Assembly (NCBI GenBank): GCA_013396755.1 | Contig: VWZF01003024.1 | Span: 124,001 to 188,000 of the forward strand | Length of the DNA: 64,000 nt | Reading direction: 5' to 3' | Origin: Sclerurus mexicanus | Taxonomy: Eukaryota; Chordata; Aves; Passeriformes; Furnariidae | Shown: positions 36,501 through 47,832 of the stretch, piece after piece | How positions within the stretch are numbered: the first letter of the stretch is position 1 | Layout of the letters: each line of letters starts with the position of its first letter | Notes under the pieces: model-generated | What the model was told of the DNA's origin: nothing | What the model saw: the letters and a program-made list of their open reading frames with translations, nothing else | The model's database searches: none | Program-made: the position numbers and the translations under genes

Positions 36501-39500
36501 CCTGACTCATTTCAGCTCCCCATGCTGAGCTGCCTTTGCACAGTAAATGTGTTTTCTTATTGGTTTTCTTCACCCACACTCTCCCTTCTATGTCTATTTC
36601 TTTCTTTGCCTTTTTATTTTTTTTATGAAAAAAAAAAGCATTTCCCATTACCTTTCCTCAGTTCTCACAAAGCTTTTTGTAACCTGTTGCCCTGACTGAC
36701 CTGAGCTGGAAAGTGAGCTTTGCAATACTTTATGACACTGACATGGAGAAGTGAGTAAACCCAGCTCACACCAAATTGTACATTCACCCCAAGAGCAAAC
36801 TTGTCACAGACTATTTTTTTTTCTTTCTCCAACCTCTGCCTTTTTATTAACTCTGGTCAAAAACCCACCCATGCACAAGCCAGTACAAGTGCACATCTAA
36901 CACTGAGGTGCACCTCATATCCAAGAAAACTTTGAACTGCAGTTTTGTTGTAAGGGGAACACTCAACTTCTTTCATTCAAGGCTTTGACACCACTGAAGT
37001 CAGCTTCAGAAAAAAAGGTCAGCCTTGTGGATCTGAAATTTATCCTTGCACTCTGATGATCAGCAGCACTGACAATTTTCTCAATTGCTTGTTGTGGAAA
37101 TCTGAACTCTTATGCTCACATGGTATGGGTAGACAACAGCTTTTAAATAAATCTAGACATAATGGTATGAGACAGTTATTGGTTAAAGAGCATCTGCTCT
37201 CAATACATAACCCTTATTACAGCTAATAGGACATTCACGTGCACATATGAATATGGGGAAGACACATCATGCCAGGACCAACAGATTTCATCTGTTGTTA
37301 TCAGGGTTGAAGCTTTTCAAATTTAGCTGTAATAGGGCAGGGCTCTCCATGGAGGAAAAAGCAACCCAACTGTCTGTGTCCCAGCATTTTCTTGGAGGAT
37401 AAGCACAGGGATGCTCGGAATGTGCCCAGTGGCATCAGGGGTATTCATTGGGCTAAACAGATCAATAAATGACATATTATCAGCCATTCTATAAATGGAG
37501 CTAATGACATCAGTGCTTTTCTTTAAAAATAAAAAGGATCTGTGTCTCACAAAGACCTACTATCCTGTGGTTTGTCACCACTACTGTCTTAGTAGGGGCA
37601 AACCCAAGCCACTTCATACAAAAAAAGAAGGAAAGCTACCCTTTAAGCAACACTAGGGCTCCATTCACTGCCAGCAGGATTAATGGGAAAAAGAATTCCT
37701 TAGGTTTAAGGCAGATTAGGACTTGGTGCTTGTTAAAGTCATCATAAGCAAAGGAGAGATTGTGTTACAGTGGTGAGAAATACATTTTTAAAGGTCTGTT
37801 ATGTTTCTACTTGCTGGATGTAATTGGCTGCACCTCCAATCTGAGACGTCTGCTGCCACCTCACCTCTGCAGAAGTCACTAAGCCTACACTTGACAGACA
37901 TAATGATGGGTATGACAGGTTTCATTTTACATAAATATTACATTGAGAAGGAGGAAAATCTTGCACAGCTTTGAAACATTCACTGACATATGCTTTATAG
38001 GCAGCAAAGTTGCATGTCTGCTTGCTGAGGTTCAAATCTTTCCATTTTCTTCTTTTCTTTTTTTTTTTCCATTTTTGATTAGATCTTTAGAGTTTGGGGC
38101 CGGTTCTAGAAGAAAATTTATTTTTTGCTAGAGCTGGATTCTACTGTCACATTCCAGACAACAGTATAACACCTTGAGTTGCTTGTGAAAAGACTAGTTA
38201 AATAGTGCTCTGCCTCTGAGAAGAATAACTAATTTTGCTTTGAAGGGCTGACCTAAACTGAAGAATGCAAAAAAGGAGAGAAATATAGATCAGTGAAAAC
38301 TCAGAAACCTGAGCAGTTGTTTGCACTGTGATAAAATTGTCAAAATAATGACTTTGATAATATCTACCTTTTTTTCCTCATATCATGGGTTTTCACATTG
38401 AGAAGTCAGAGAAGGACTGTAATTCTGTGGCTTTATCCACTGAAAGCTCTTGAACTTTGTTTTAAACTGTAGTGCAGAGAAACTAAATTAATTTAAAAAT
38501 CTGTCATCAGAGAATGAGGATTAAAGCACATTTAATCAGCTCTGATATAATCAGACTAGATTTTTAGTCCCCTTTCCTAATCCCACAAGGCTCCAGTAAA
38601 AACTTTTTCTGAGTCAGCATAAGGCACACTGCATTGGGCCTTTACCAAACAAACTTTATCTCTTAAACCTCTCAATGTCTGCATATGTCTGAAAGAGTTT
38701 GGTGGTGGAAGAGCAGTGATGCTGAGCGCCCATATTTTCTTGGGCATTTTCCAAGACAGTATTGGTTGAACTAAAGAAAGATAGAGACAGACACAAATGA
38801 GTTGGACTTAAAGAGCTGCTTTGCAAACAATGATTGAACTATGGACAAGTAGAAATATAAATGGTCTTCTAGCGTAACAGACAACCTGACAGGTTTATAT
38901 TGGATAGGAGCTGAGATTAGCACTGCAGAAATACAGAGAGATGCAAACAAATGCCAGCAGACTGTGCATTGCTATATATTGATACAGACATATTTGAAAA
39001 TTCATACACTTTATGAAGCCAGACACAGGATTACTATTGCTTGCTTGCAACAGGAAATAATAAATGTCAGTACATGTGGGTACATAAAGCATAAACAAAT
39101 GTGCTCTTCCAAGGGTTATATTCTGACTTCCTTAGTATATTCCTCCATTTTAAAAATAATTGAGAAAATAACTGAGAAAAAACCTTTATGTTGCATCCAG
39201 CCTCTGGCTGTCTCCAGGTCTTATGCAGGTAAAGTCATCTTGCAAAATTATGAGCACCATTTGCAAAAGCGTTAAGAGAATAAGTGACTTCAGTGCCATT
39301 CTCAGAAGGGGTTTAGCCTCTCAGCCTTAACAGTGTTACAGCTCTCACATAACCCCCAAGTTGCCAGTCACTCTGAGCTACACGAGCCTCAGACTCTCTG
39401 TGTGCCGCTCCATTCCATCAGTCCAAATACTGCCTGCTCCTCTCCCGTGCAGCACTTAGACATCTAAGCACTATTTGCAAGGTCCTTTGAGGACTGACCA

Positions 39501-40211
39501 GAACAATTGTCATGAAGACGTGGCAAGCCCTTTTCATTGTTCAAAAAGAAAGCAGTTTCATAGCCCTCTCTCCACCCTCTAATTTTCACACAAAAAATTT
39601 CTAATTTTATTCTTTTCCCACCGAGAAACTATTTAATAATCCAAATGAGAATGTTTTAATTTATAAGAGACTTCGTTCTCTCCCTTAGGACAAAGACTTT
39701 AACTTTTAAACATTTAGTAGATCAAAAGCGTTTCACTTCCATATGTGATATGCTGTCCCATAAGGAACACTGTAGTTTCTAAAATGTGAGATAGCCCAAT
39801 CCTCTCCCTGTTATACATTTTCCTCCACAGTGTGAAAATTGTGGGGTTCTACTCCCACTGGGCAAAAACTTTTCTCTGAACTGGACAAATGGCAATTCCA
39901 GACATCCAAGTAACCCTTTTAGATTTGAACAAGTCACACTGACATGTAAGGTGCTTTCTAGGGTACAAGTATTGCATCCAAATATCATTTTAAACTCACC
40001 TGTTCCTTCCAGAGAAGCAGTGAACCTTGGTTTCCTCAGATATGCCCAAAATCTCTCAACACCAAATAGTTCTTGAGGTGAAAATAAGTTTGAGATTTGG
40101 TTTCTTTTGGTTATGTTTCTCTTGTTCTCCCATCAAAGGAAAGGATTATGTATTTTAAAAGAATCTTGAATATCTCTCAGGTGTTATTACCCATGTTTAC
40201 CCTCAATTGTT
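33521..40211. other. 6.7 kb of unique sequence, no gene seen
   Basis: The longest repeat-free stretch in the window. T-runs lie at 34770-34794 and 34806-34816, 36610-36625 and 38058-38070, with an A-run just after the third (36627-36637). The open frames are at most 103 codons and lack domains. No exon, RNA gene or repeat family was recognised. Confidence 0.5.
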
Positions 40212-40231
40212 CTATAATAATAATAATAATA
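40212..40231. repeat. (AAT)n microsatellite at a CR1 tail
   Basis: A run of about six ATA/AAT units directly abuts the 3' end of the minus-strand CR1 stub that begins at 40232. Confidence 0.85.
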
Positions 40232-40285
40232 ACAGAATGGTTTGGGTTGGTAGGGACATTAAAGATCATCTAGTACCATCCCCTC
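40232..40285 (-). mobile_element. very short CR1 LINE 3' end stub
   Basis: ACAGAATGGTTTGGGTTGGT, then AGGGACATTAAAGATCATCT, is the reverse complement of the last ~50 bp of CR1. The expected ATTCTATG tail is replaced by (AAT)n. Confidence 0.85.
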
Positions 40286-40663
40286 TGATTTCCTTCCCCA
40301 TGTGTCAGTGGTTTCCTCTCTCATCTTCATGTAATTACAAGAAGGTGGTGTGAACAACCTCTCTTCACCTGTGTGAATTCCTGAAACTGTCTCTGGATGT
40401 AATTAAGATTTGTGCTTGCTGCTCCTGTAAAAGGTTTTCTCCATTTTCCTTTTTTTTTTTCTTTTTTTTTTTTAAAAGAAGTCTTACTTTTCATGGCTGG
40501 ACAAGGAAAAAATCAGAGCTTTAGAAATGTTGAATATATCAGATACAATTAATTAGAGAATAAATGTTTCCATTTCTTTTTCACAAATTAGTTTGGCCTC
40601 TAACAAAAGGCAAAAAAAAGAATCAAACCCACAAAAAAATATTCAATATTAGAAAGGAACAGA
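40286..40663. other. unique sequence with poly-T
   Basis: A long T-tract interrupted by a single C lies at 40449-40473. No gene. Confidence 0.6.
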
Positions 40664-40768
40664 AATCACAGATTATTCTGAGTTGGAAGGGACCCACAAG
40701 GGTCATCAAGTTCAACTCTTTAGTGAATGGCCCATACAGGGGTCAAAGCCATAACCTTGTTACAAGTC
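40664..40768 (-). mobile_element. tRNA-derived SINE fragment (TguSINE1-like)
   Basis: On the plus strand, AATCACAGATTATTCTGAGT and GGAAGGGACCCACAAGGGTC form the reverse complement of a CR1-type 3' end. These are followed by AGTGAATGGCCCATACAGGG and GGGGTCAAAGCC, then ATAACCTTGTTACAAG. Read on the minus strand, GGCTTTGACCCC is a decayed RNA polymerase III B box (canonical GGTTCGATCCC), preceded by remnants of a tRNA anticodon arm. A tRNA-Ile-derived 5' half joined to a CR1-type tail is the known structure of the passerine SINE TguSINE1. The tRNA 5' part with the A box is missing. A plain CR1 end is the alternative. Confidence 0.65.
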
Positions 40769-40899
40769 TTTTAGAATTAGGAAAATCATACGGGCTAATA
40801 TTTACGCAGCGCACTTAGGGGAAAAAGCAAAAAATTATAATATTCTCTCTATTTAGCATATGGGATTTTATGGATTTTACAATGCATGTAAAAAAGCCA
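40769..40899. other. short unique spacer
   Basis: AT-rich spacer between the SINE and the next CR1. Nothing recognised. Confidence 0.6.
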
Positions 40900-41095
40900 C
40901 ATAGAATCATAGAATGTTTGGGGTTGGAAGGGACCTTAAAGATCACCTAGTTCCAATCCCCCTTCTGTAGGCAGGGTCACCTTCCACCAGACCAGTTTGT
41001 TCAAAGCCCCATCAAACCCGGTCTTGAACACTTCCAGGGATGGGGCATCCCCAGCTTCTCTGGGCAGTCTGTGCCAGTGTCTCACCAAACTCACG
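40900..41095 (-). mobile_element. CR1 LINE 3' end fragment
   Basis: The plus strand shows CATAGAATCATAGAATGTTT, GGGTTGGAAGGGACCTTAAA, TTGAACACTTCCAGGGATGG and CTCTGGGCAGTCTGTGCCAG. About 195 bp, little diverged. It is the third minus-oriented element in under 900 bp. Confidence 0.95.
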
Positions 41096-43701
41096 TAATG
41101 CAGAGGGGAGATTTGACACTGTGAAGGCTTGTCCTACAGCCAAGACACCCCAACCCACCACTATTGGTCGGCTGAGCTGTGGTAATTCAACATTGGTAGA
41201 TGTTGCCCTGCTCTCTGCTGATCTCTTGGCTGCCTTGCTAAACCTGAAGATTTGTGTTTAATGAGTTTTCAGGTAACACCTGGGAGAGTGCATATGAGCT
41301 CCTTTGAAAGAGCGCGCTAGAGGCAGTCTTTAATTACTACCCTGTTATTGCAGCTCCCACCGTTTCAGAAATGGTTATTCCAAGCTCTGCTTTTCTCCCT
41401 TGCACACACTATAAATTAAAGTAAATCCAGTGAATCCAATCAGGTTAGTTTATGCAATTTAGAGAAATCTCGGTCTATTTTTATTGCACTTCTTTTATTT
41501 TGTTTCCTCTTAATTTTTAATTAGAGTGTAAAAAATGAAACCTGTTTTTTATTAAATCTTTATTTATGAAAATTGCTTCAAACCATGCACAGAAAAGCAC
41601 TGCGTGATTGTTCATTTTACTATGGTTATAAATATTATATTAAGTTATATATGACACAAAGAATAGTCTGAAATTTTAAAAAGTAAGTTTTAAAAAAGGC
41701 AGGGTAGGCAATTGAGATGGTAGTGAAGTATGTGTATGGGTATGCATATATGTGCATATATAAAGAAAAAAAACCAGGAACTAGGAGAGAAAATAAAAAA
41801 TTGAACACTTCAAGACAGAAGCCTAAAACTACTAAAATGTTCAAAGTTTATTTTCCTATACTGTATATATCATACAACCTATATTAAGAAAAATCAAAGC
41901 ACAACAGAGCTAAAGAATCAATAGATACAACACATTGCACCTATTCCAAATCAGATATTTATGAAAAAAAAAATCTTATCTTTAGGTTTAGAGAGACAGT
42001 CACCTGTGTGGAAACTGTGATACCCTTCATAAGAACAATAGAGCGGGTAGAGGTGCATGAACCAATGCACTGGCTGTTCCATGCACAAGGCTGGAAGATA
42101 TTTAACAATCAGCTGTTTTCCAGGACTGTCATATCTCTGAGGGTATTTTCAGTTAGTTTTTCATTTATGATTCTGCTGGTGCACGGTTCATCCTGCATTG
42201 AAAATTACATAATAATTGGGGGAAGGGAGGAAGCAAACCCAAAGATATATGTATTAAACAGGCATATGATGCCTCTGTTGGTATTCGTTTTGATTCCATA
42301 ATGAATACATATGTAAGAGGCCTCTCTTTACACTCAACACTGCTGACCAAAGCTGAAAGTGAGCGGTTCAAGCAACTTGCAATAATAAGTGCTTAATGGG
42401 TTGGTTTCTTTGTGACCTATTAATATATAATTTTGCTGCTTCACATGTCAGAAAAAAAACCCAAACCTTTCTCTTTCCACTATTAAATGTCATCTCTATA
42501 CTCTGCTGCCAAAAGGTACTCATCACAACAGGACAAAGGCAAGGAAATGTGACAAAAGACATATGAAACCTTACAGAGAATTAAATTGAATCCCTCCTTT
42601 AAAGAAAACTGGAGGATGGTGTTGTTTCTGGAGGCTGCTTAGGAACAGAATGTGATAATAACATAGCTAAAAAGACATAGAAGGATAGAAAATTACATGC
42701 AAAACAGGCAGCTCGAGTTTGTTACCCAGGTTAGTGACAGACTTTATGCATGACATAATAACATTAAAACATCACAGGTGACTAATCAGCACTGAGCAAC
42801 ATCCTAAGGAAACGTTACCCTGCAATTTTCCATGTGCAGGAAGAGCTGCTTTCCCCAGCTGGAGTCCTTCTGCCATAAAATTTGGATATGTAAAGAAAGT
42901 CAAAGCACCTCAGGGTTGTGCCTAATCACCTGGAGCCCTGGGCATTAATGCCAATCAAGGTTTTTTTTCTGGTAGTGTTCCCTATATTTCTGTTCCCTTC
43001 TCTGTAAAATACAAGGAGTGTTTCCTATCTCACTGAGAGCTGGTGATGCCTGTGAGGTGATTAGATACTACAGGATGGAGATGATACCAAAAAAAGGGCC
43101 AGGTGAGCTCTCCTGCACCTTGAAGGTGCCTTTCAGGATCATCACTTTCCACTGTCTGTCACTCCAAGAGACCTCACAGTCCTTCACAGGTCCCTTATTA
43201 CACCTCACTAACACTGGAAAAGGAATACTTTTTTTCCCGGGCGTATTTAGAGATATCCGTATATTTAATCTGTATTTGCTACATTATCTCTGCATCCTAG
43301 TGTGTCAGCGCAGAATACACCTGTACTTGAATGCCTGTAAATCCTTAAATCCCAGTAAATTCCTCAATTGCAAATTCACAGTAAAGCTACTTGCAGATCT
43401 AGGGCTTGGTTTGCCTTTCACTTGCAATGGTTTCTCCACTTGTTAAACTTACTCCTCTTTTATTACTGTGAGATAAAAGGAGGTTTTATTTTTCAGATCA
43501 GGTCCTCTAGGTGAGAAGCGTACCCAGAAATGTTTTTTTCCCCTGAAAATCCATATTGCCTGGTGTCATATCAAGCAGTAGGTGAGGCGCCAGTTCAGCA
43601 CAAGAGGGGCAGTTATAGCAGTTGGCAACCAAAGCAGCTGGTATGGTTTTACTTGCCACAAAGTAACTGAGAAGAGAAAATTCCAGTGGCTTGTCTGCCA
43701 A
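41096..43701. other. unique AT-rich sequence with possible regulatory blocks
   Basis: No gene. The stretches 41270-41620 and 42690-42960 are low in simple repeats and rich in TAAT/ATTA motifs, including a perfect 12-bp palindrome GGCATTAATGCC at 42941-42952. The 43018-43446 frame (142 codons) starts with GTG and has no domain. Confidence 0.45.
42941..42952. promoter_or_regulatory. palindromic homeodomain-type motif
   Basis: GGCATTAATGCC is a perfect palindrome centred on ATTAAT, a layout bound by paired homeodomains. Its function is inferred from the motif alone. Confidence 0.2.
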
Positions 43702-43745
43702 TGATGTCATGATGATACCATGGTGATGTCACAGTGATGTCAGTG
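43702..43745. repeat. 4 x 11-bp tandem repeat carrying TGATGTCA
   Basis: Units start at 43702, 43713, 43724 and 43735. Three contain TGATGTCA exactly and the second reads TGATACCA. TGATGTCA differs from the cAMP-response element TGACGTCA only by C to T in its central CpG. Confidence 0.85.
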
Positions 43746-44333
43746 CTGCACAAACCACTCCTTATGCCCTAGGTGATTGACACTACCTTTGTTCCCAGGG
43801 CTGCAGTGGCTGTTCCATGAGGGCATCCTTAGTGAGCTGCATCCTGCTCTCCTCAATGTCCTTTCTTCAGAAGGAGTACTCAGGAAAAAAAATGACCTTT
43901 TTGGAGTCCTGCCCAGGAGATTGCTGTGTCCTGGTCAGGAGGCAGACTCCCACAGAAATGCAGAATCTCCCTGGGCAGTTTGCATGTCTTGTCATGGAAG
44001 GTGCAGTTATCTCATGGATCCACTGAGAACCAGCCAGGATTAAATCATCTAAGCGTGGTGAGCATTAGGTAGGAAGATGTGACAGTTTTATCCCCATATG
44101 TCAATTGCTGAAGAGTAAGTTTCATAACAAGAACAATTTCAATAAACTGGGGAAAAAAGAAAGTGTCGATTTTATCCAGATTAGATATATGTAACCCTAG
44201 ATGTTTCTCAACTATATGAAGGTGTACTCATAACAAGCGGTGTATATGCCATGAAAAACATGAAACAAGTCAGCCCACTTTGAAAACTCAAGAGTTTTTA
44301 TAGCAAGTGAACTGTGAAGTGTCTTGTACACCT
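43746..44333. other. unique sequence, no gene seen
   Basis: Two overlapping open frames (43777-44043 and 43817-44026) have no recognised domain. Confidence 0.5.
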
Positions 44334-44394
44334 GTATATACATATATACATATATACATATATACATATATACATATATATATATACATATATG
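44334..44394. repeat. (CATATATA)n microsatellite
   Basis: C recurs every 8 bp at 44341, 44349, 44357, 44365 and 44373, followed by a longer pure AT run. The minus frame of repeated I, Y, M and C residues is an artefact of this repeat. Confidence 0.95.
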
Positions 44395-45845
44395 CAGCTT
44401 GAACAAAATCTGCTGATTCTTTCTTTAGGGCTCCTACAAAACATCAGCTATTGCAGAATGTCACTGGTGAAAATACGAGCATATGTATGAAATTGATTTA
44501 ATGCCAGCTAAAGGAACATTAATCTAGCTGCAAATTTTCACTGCAGGGACATGGTGCAGTAAATTTCTGCTAGTCTAACACTGGAGTTGATATTGCATGA
44601 TATATGACACTTTCGTTTGGAAAAGAAAAGAAAACTTTTCTTCAAAACCTTAATTGACTCTCATATATTTCTGGCTACGAATTGTACGGGATAATAAAGG
44701 CAATAAGTATAGCAAGTAAACCCATATTTTTCAAACACCCTGAAAGATATACAATTAAGCTACCCAGCTCACTGTATTCTCTTCATTCCCTTTATAATAA
44801 GTGGGAGTTAACATTCTTAATTCATATTGATTTCCTCCATGGATTTTTTTGGTTACTAACATACAAGCAGAACAAAGAAAAAGCCTGTGCTTCCAAGAAA
44901 TCTTTCAAAGTGAAGTAGAGGGTCAGACAACCTCATGGGATATTCTGTAGTGATTCCAGGTATGGAAATGGCATGGGACTGTACTATCACTCCTTAGCAA
45001 AAGTCCAGTCTGGAGTGGTTTTCTATGTTTTCTGTAACTTAATACTTTACTATGAAATTATATAGTTAAAGGAGTAACCACAGTGACTTCAGATACTCCA
45101 GAGATGTGCAGGGATAAGCACTTTACATAAAACAGTTCACAAAAAAAGGTGTTGGTCCCATCCCCATTTCACTGCACCAAGGTCAGAGCTGTGGATCAGT
45201 GGATGGGGACACAGTGCTGCTCTTTCAGAGTCAGCAAACCACCAGCAAGCCTCACTGCTGGAAGGTGGCAGCTCACAGTAGCGATGGCTAAAACCATCTT
45301 CAAAAGCCTCTGTTAGATCAACCTCACTGACTGGTATGTAAATGATTTGGTTGCTCACTTGTACAGGGTAAGACGTCAAGGGTAAATGCCTTTTTTTGCC
45401 TGATTCGGACCAAGGATCATTGATCTGAATTTGAACATTATATTATGTCATTAAGCAATCTGAATGGCAGTATGTCCCTATCTTCTTTGACAGAGTTATT
45501 TCTCTTACTGCAGGAAAGAATTGTTCTTTCCTGCATCATTTCCCTTTTCAGTAAGGACAGGAAACAAGAAGCATCTGCAGGAGCAGCCACTTGTGCCAGA
45601 AGCTACTTAACATCTTCAGAAACAGTACTGACCTTTACTGAGCTTGCTTTAGATGCCAGTGACAGTGTAGCTAATACTCCTTATACACACTACCTTCTCT
45701 GATTTCTACCAGTATTTCAGCTGTTCCAAGACAAATTCTCCTTCTGCCTTTCTCTACACATGTGTGCGCATACACACACACCCCAGATGCCCAAACATAG
45801 AGCTACTCTGTAGGCAGCTGGGCCTGCAGCTGGGCATGCTTTCTT
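44395..45845. other. unique sequence, no gene seen
   Basis: No repeat family or exon was recognised. A short CACACACA run lies at about 45770-45782. Confidence 0.5.
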
Positions 45846-45905
45846 CATAGAATCATAGGATGGTTTGGGTTGGAAGGGACTTTAAAGATCATCCAGTTCA
45901 TCATC
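45846..45905 (-). mobile_element. short CR1 LINE 3' end stub
   Basis: CATAGAATCATAGGATGGTT followed by TGGGTTGGAAGGGACTTTAA and AGATCATCCAG is a little-diverged CR1 terminus, truncated to about 60 bp. Confidence 0.92.
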
Positions 45906-46057
45906 CAAAGTAAGACAAAACATCAAGACAGCTCCTGCATTCTCAGTCCAAGCTTCTTGCAGCTTTTCATCAGATCTCAAGCTGGTGTACCCTGAGGAAG
46001 GCAGATTCTTCTCCCTTTTAATGACTTGCTGGGTCCCATGTGGAAAGGCTTTTGCTC

Positions 46058-46148
46058 TCTGTTTTTTTGGTTTTTTGGCTGTTTTGGTTTTTTGTTTTGT
46101 TTTGGTTTGGTTTGGTTTTGGTTTGTTTGTTTGCTTGGGTTTTTTTAA
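46058..46148. repeat. G/T-rich low-complexity tract
   Basis: About 90 bp of TTTTGG, TTTTG and TTTGG units on the plus strand. The open frame through it (F, V, L, G, W) is compositional. Confidence 0.9.
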
Positions 46149-47546
46149 TGCAGTTCTGGTAGCAAATCACAGCTGGTATGGGATTTTAGAGCACTTCCAG
46201 GAGCAGCCTTAAGGAGACCCAGATGTCCCTGAAAAGGAAGGGGGCATGGTCACGCCAACCATACAAAAAAAGTAGGTGCTGTAGTGTTCTGTAATAGACA
46301 TTTTATTGCAAACTGCAAAAGTGATCCTATTTGCATCTGTTAATAAAGGCAGACCCATCTGCAGTCTGTCCAGCCATTCCAAAGTAATCTGTCCCATGGA
46401 TTAGCTGAGGTCCTGCATATGCCACCTCACAAAAGAGTGATAGATGTAGCAAATAGCTGGACCCTGAGGTTTTTTTAGGACTCTGCTGGGAGCAATCTAT
46501 TCTGTACTCTAAACTACCCAATTGCCATGCAGGGATCAGAAGTGTATTTCAGCAAGAGCTGAAAAGGAAAAGCTCAGAGGCAGCATAAATAGAGTCAGGT
46601 TGTCCTTAGCTTAATGGAGGAAGGACAATCAAATGTAAACAAAAAGTGTCCAACTTCAATCTAAGAGTTATTCAATTGGCCACACATACAGATTAAATCA
46701 AAACATTTGGATAAGAATAAATGATGGTGGAAGGAAGAGAGGATGGTTAAAAGGGATTCAGGTTTCTTTCCTAATATGTATTTTGTACAAAAAATAGATG
46801 AACTGGCTTTGAAGGTGACCTGCTGGCAGAGGATAAACCTGACAAATTTCACTCTGAGGCTGGAGATTCAGAATATAACAAATGGCTGCAATCAATACTG
46901 GAAGAAAGAGGCAACTTTACCTTTTGGCAATAGGGAAGGGCATAGCTGCACTGGGTAAGTGTATTCTTGCTCTACTGGTTCACACAGTACAACCCTAAAA
47001 GTTTTGGGTTCTGCCTGCTTCAGAGATCCTTGCAAACACTCTGTAGTCAAAAATGTGACATAAAAAATTTTTTCTTCTATGTCATAGTATCACAGGTTAT
47101 TTCTGCCATCATATATTAAAAGCAGATGGAAAAAGTGGAGCTGAAAAAATTTCTTTCTGAAGACTGAAAACTGAGTTCTAAGTCAGTTCACATTTGAAAT
47201 TAAAAAAAAAAATAAAACCCCCACGATTTTGGTGTATTTGCAAAGAGAAGTTTTCAAAGAAAGTATTTCTTCATCAAATTTGCTAGTTTGAGTCCCTTGA
47301 AAGTCTTTTATTCTTTCAAAACAGTTCATAATGTTGTATTTTTGCTTAATCTTGACAAATTTTTGATCCCTTTTGTTCTCCATAGAACAATTTTATGTTA
47401 ATGTCTTCCACTAACTGATCAGTAGCTTTAACCATCAACTCTTCCCAACCCTTTTTTCTTTTTTAACTTTGCACAAAAGTATAAAATATGTCAATGGCCA
47501 GAGTTTTTATTAGAACTCTAGAATGACAATTCCTCCTGATGGAGAG
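46149..47546. other. unique sequence, no gene seen
   Basis: The open frames are at most 71 codons and lack domains. An A-rich run occurs at about 47202-47214. Confidence 0.5.
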
Positions 47547-47832
47547 AACCACAGTATAATAAATGCTGGAAATGAGCTCTGGAGGCCACCTGATTCAATG
47601 CCTTGCTCAAACAAAGGCCAGTTAAAATCAGGTTGCTCAATACCTCATCCATATGATTTTTTTAACTGACCAAGGTGAGATTTCACAGCCTCTCTGGGCT
47701 CTCTGCTCACCAGGTAAGTGCTGCAGCCTTGTTCATCTTCGTGGCACTTTGCTGATCTCCCCGCACTTTGTAAAGTCTTTCTTGCAAAGGGGAGTCTGGG
47801 GCTGGGCACCGCACTGCAGATGTGGGCTCAGA
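47547..47832 (-). mobile_element. ancient, diverged CR1 LINE 3' fragment
   Basis: The plus strand shows AGCTCTGGAGGCCACCTGAT, CAGGTTGCTCAATACCTCAT, CACAGCCTCTCTGGGCT, TTCATCTTCGTGGCACTTTG, TCTTTCTTGCAAAGGGGAG and CAGATGTGGGCTCAGAAC. Their order matches the reverse complement of the CR1 3' end and ORF2 C-terminal region of an older subfamily. Substitutions and gaps are many, so the edges are approximate. Confidence 0.75.

Noticed and set aside
40739..40768. Possible tRNA gene on the minus strand
   Set aside because: Only a decayed B box and part of one arm are present and the A box is absent. It belongs to the SINE fragment.
43018..43446. 142-codon plus-strand open frame
   Set aside because: It opens with GTG and its translation resembles no family I know. 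No splice or promoter context supports it.
44212..44406. Minus-strand frame rich in I, Y, M and C
   Set aside because: It is a translation of the CATATATA microsatellite.
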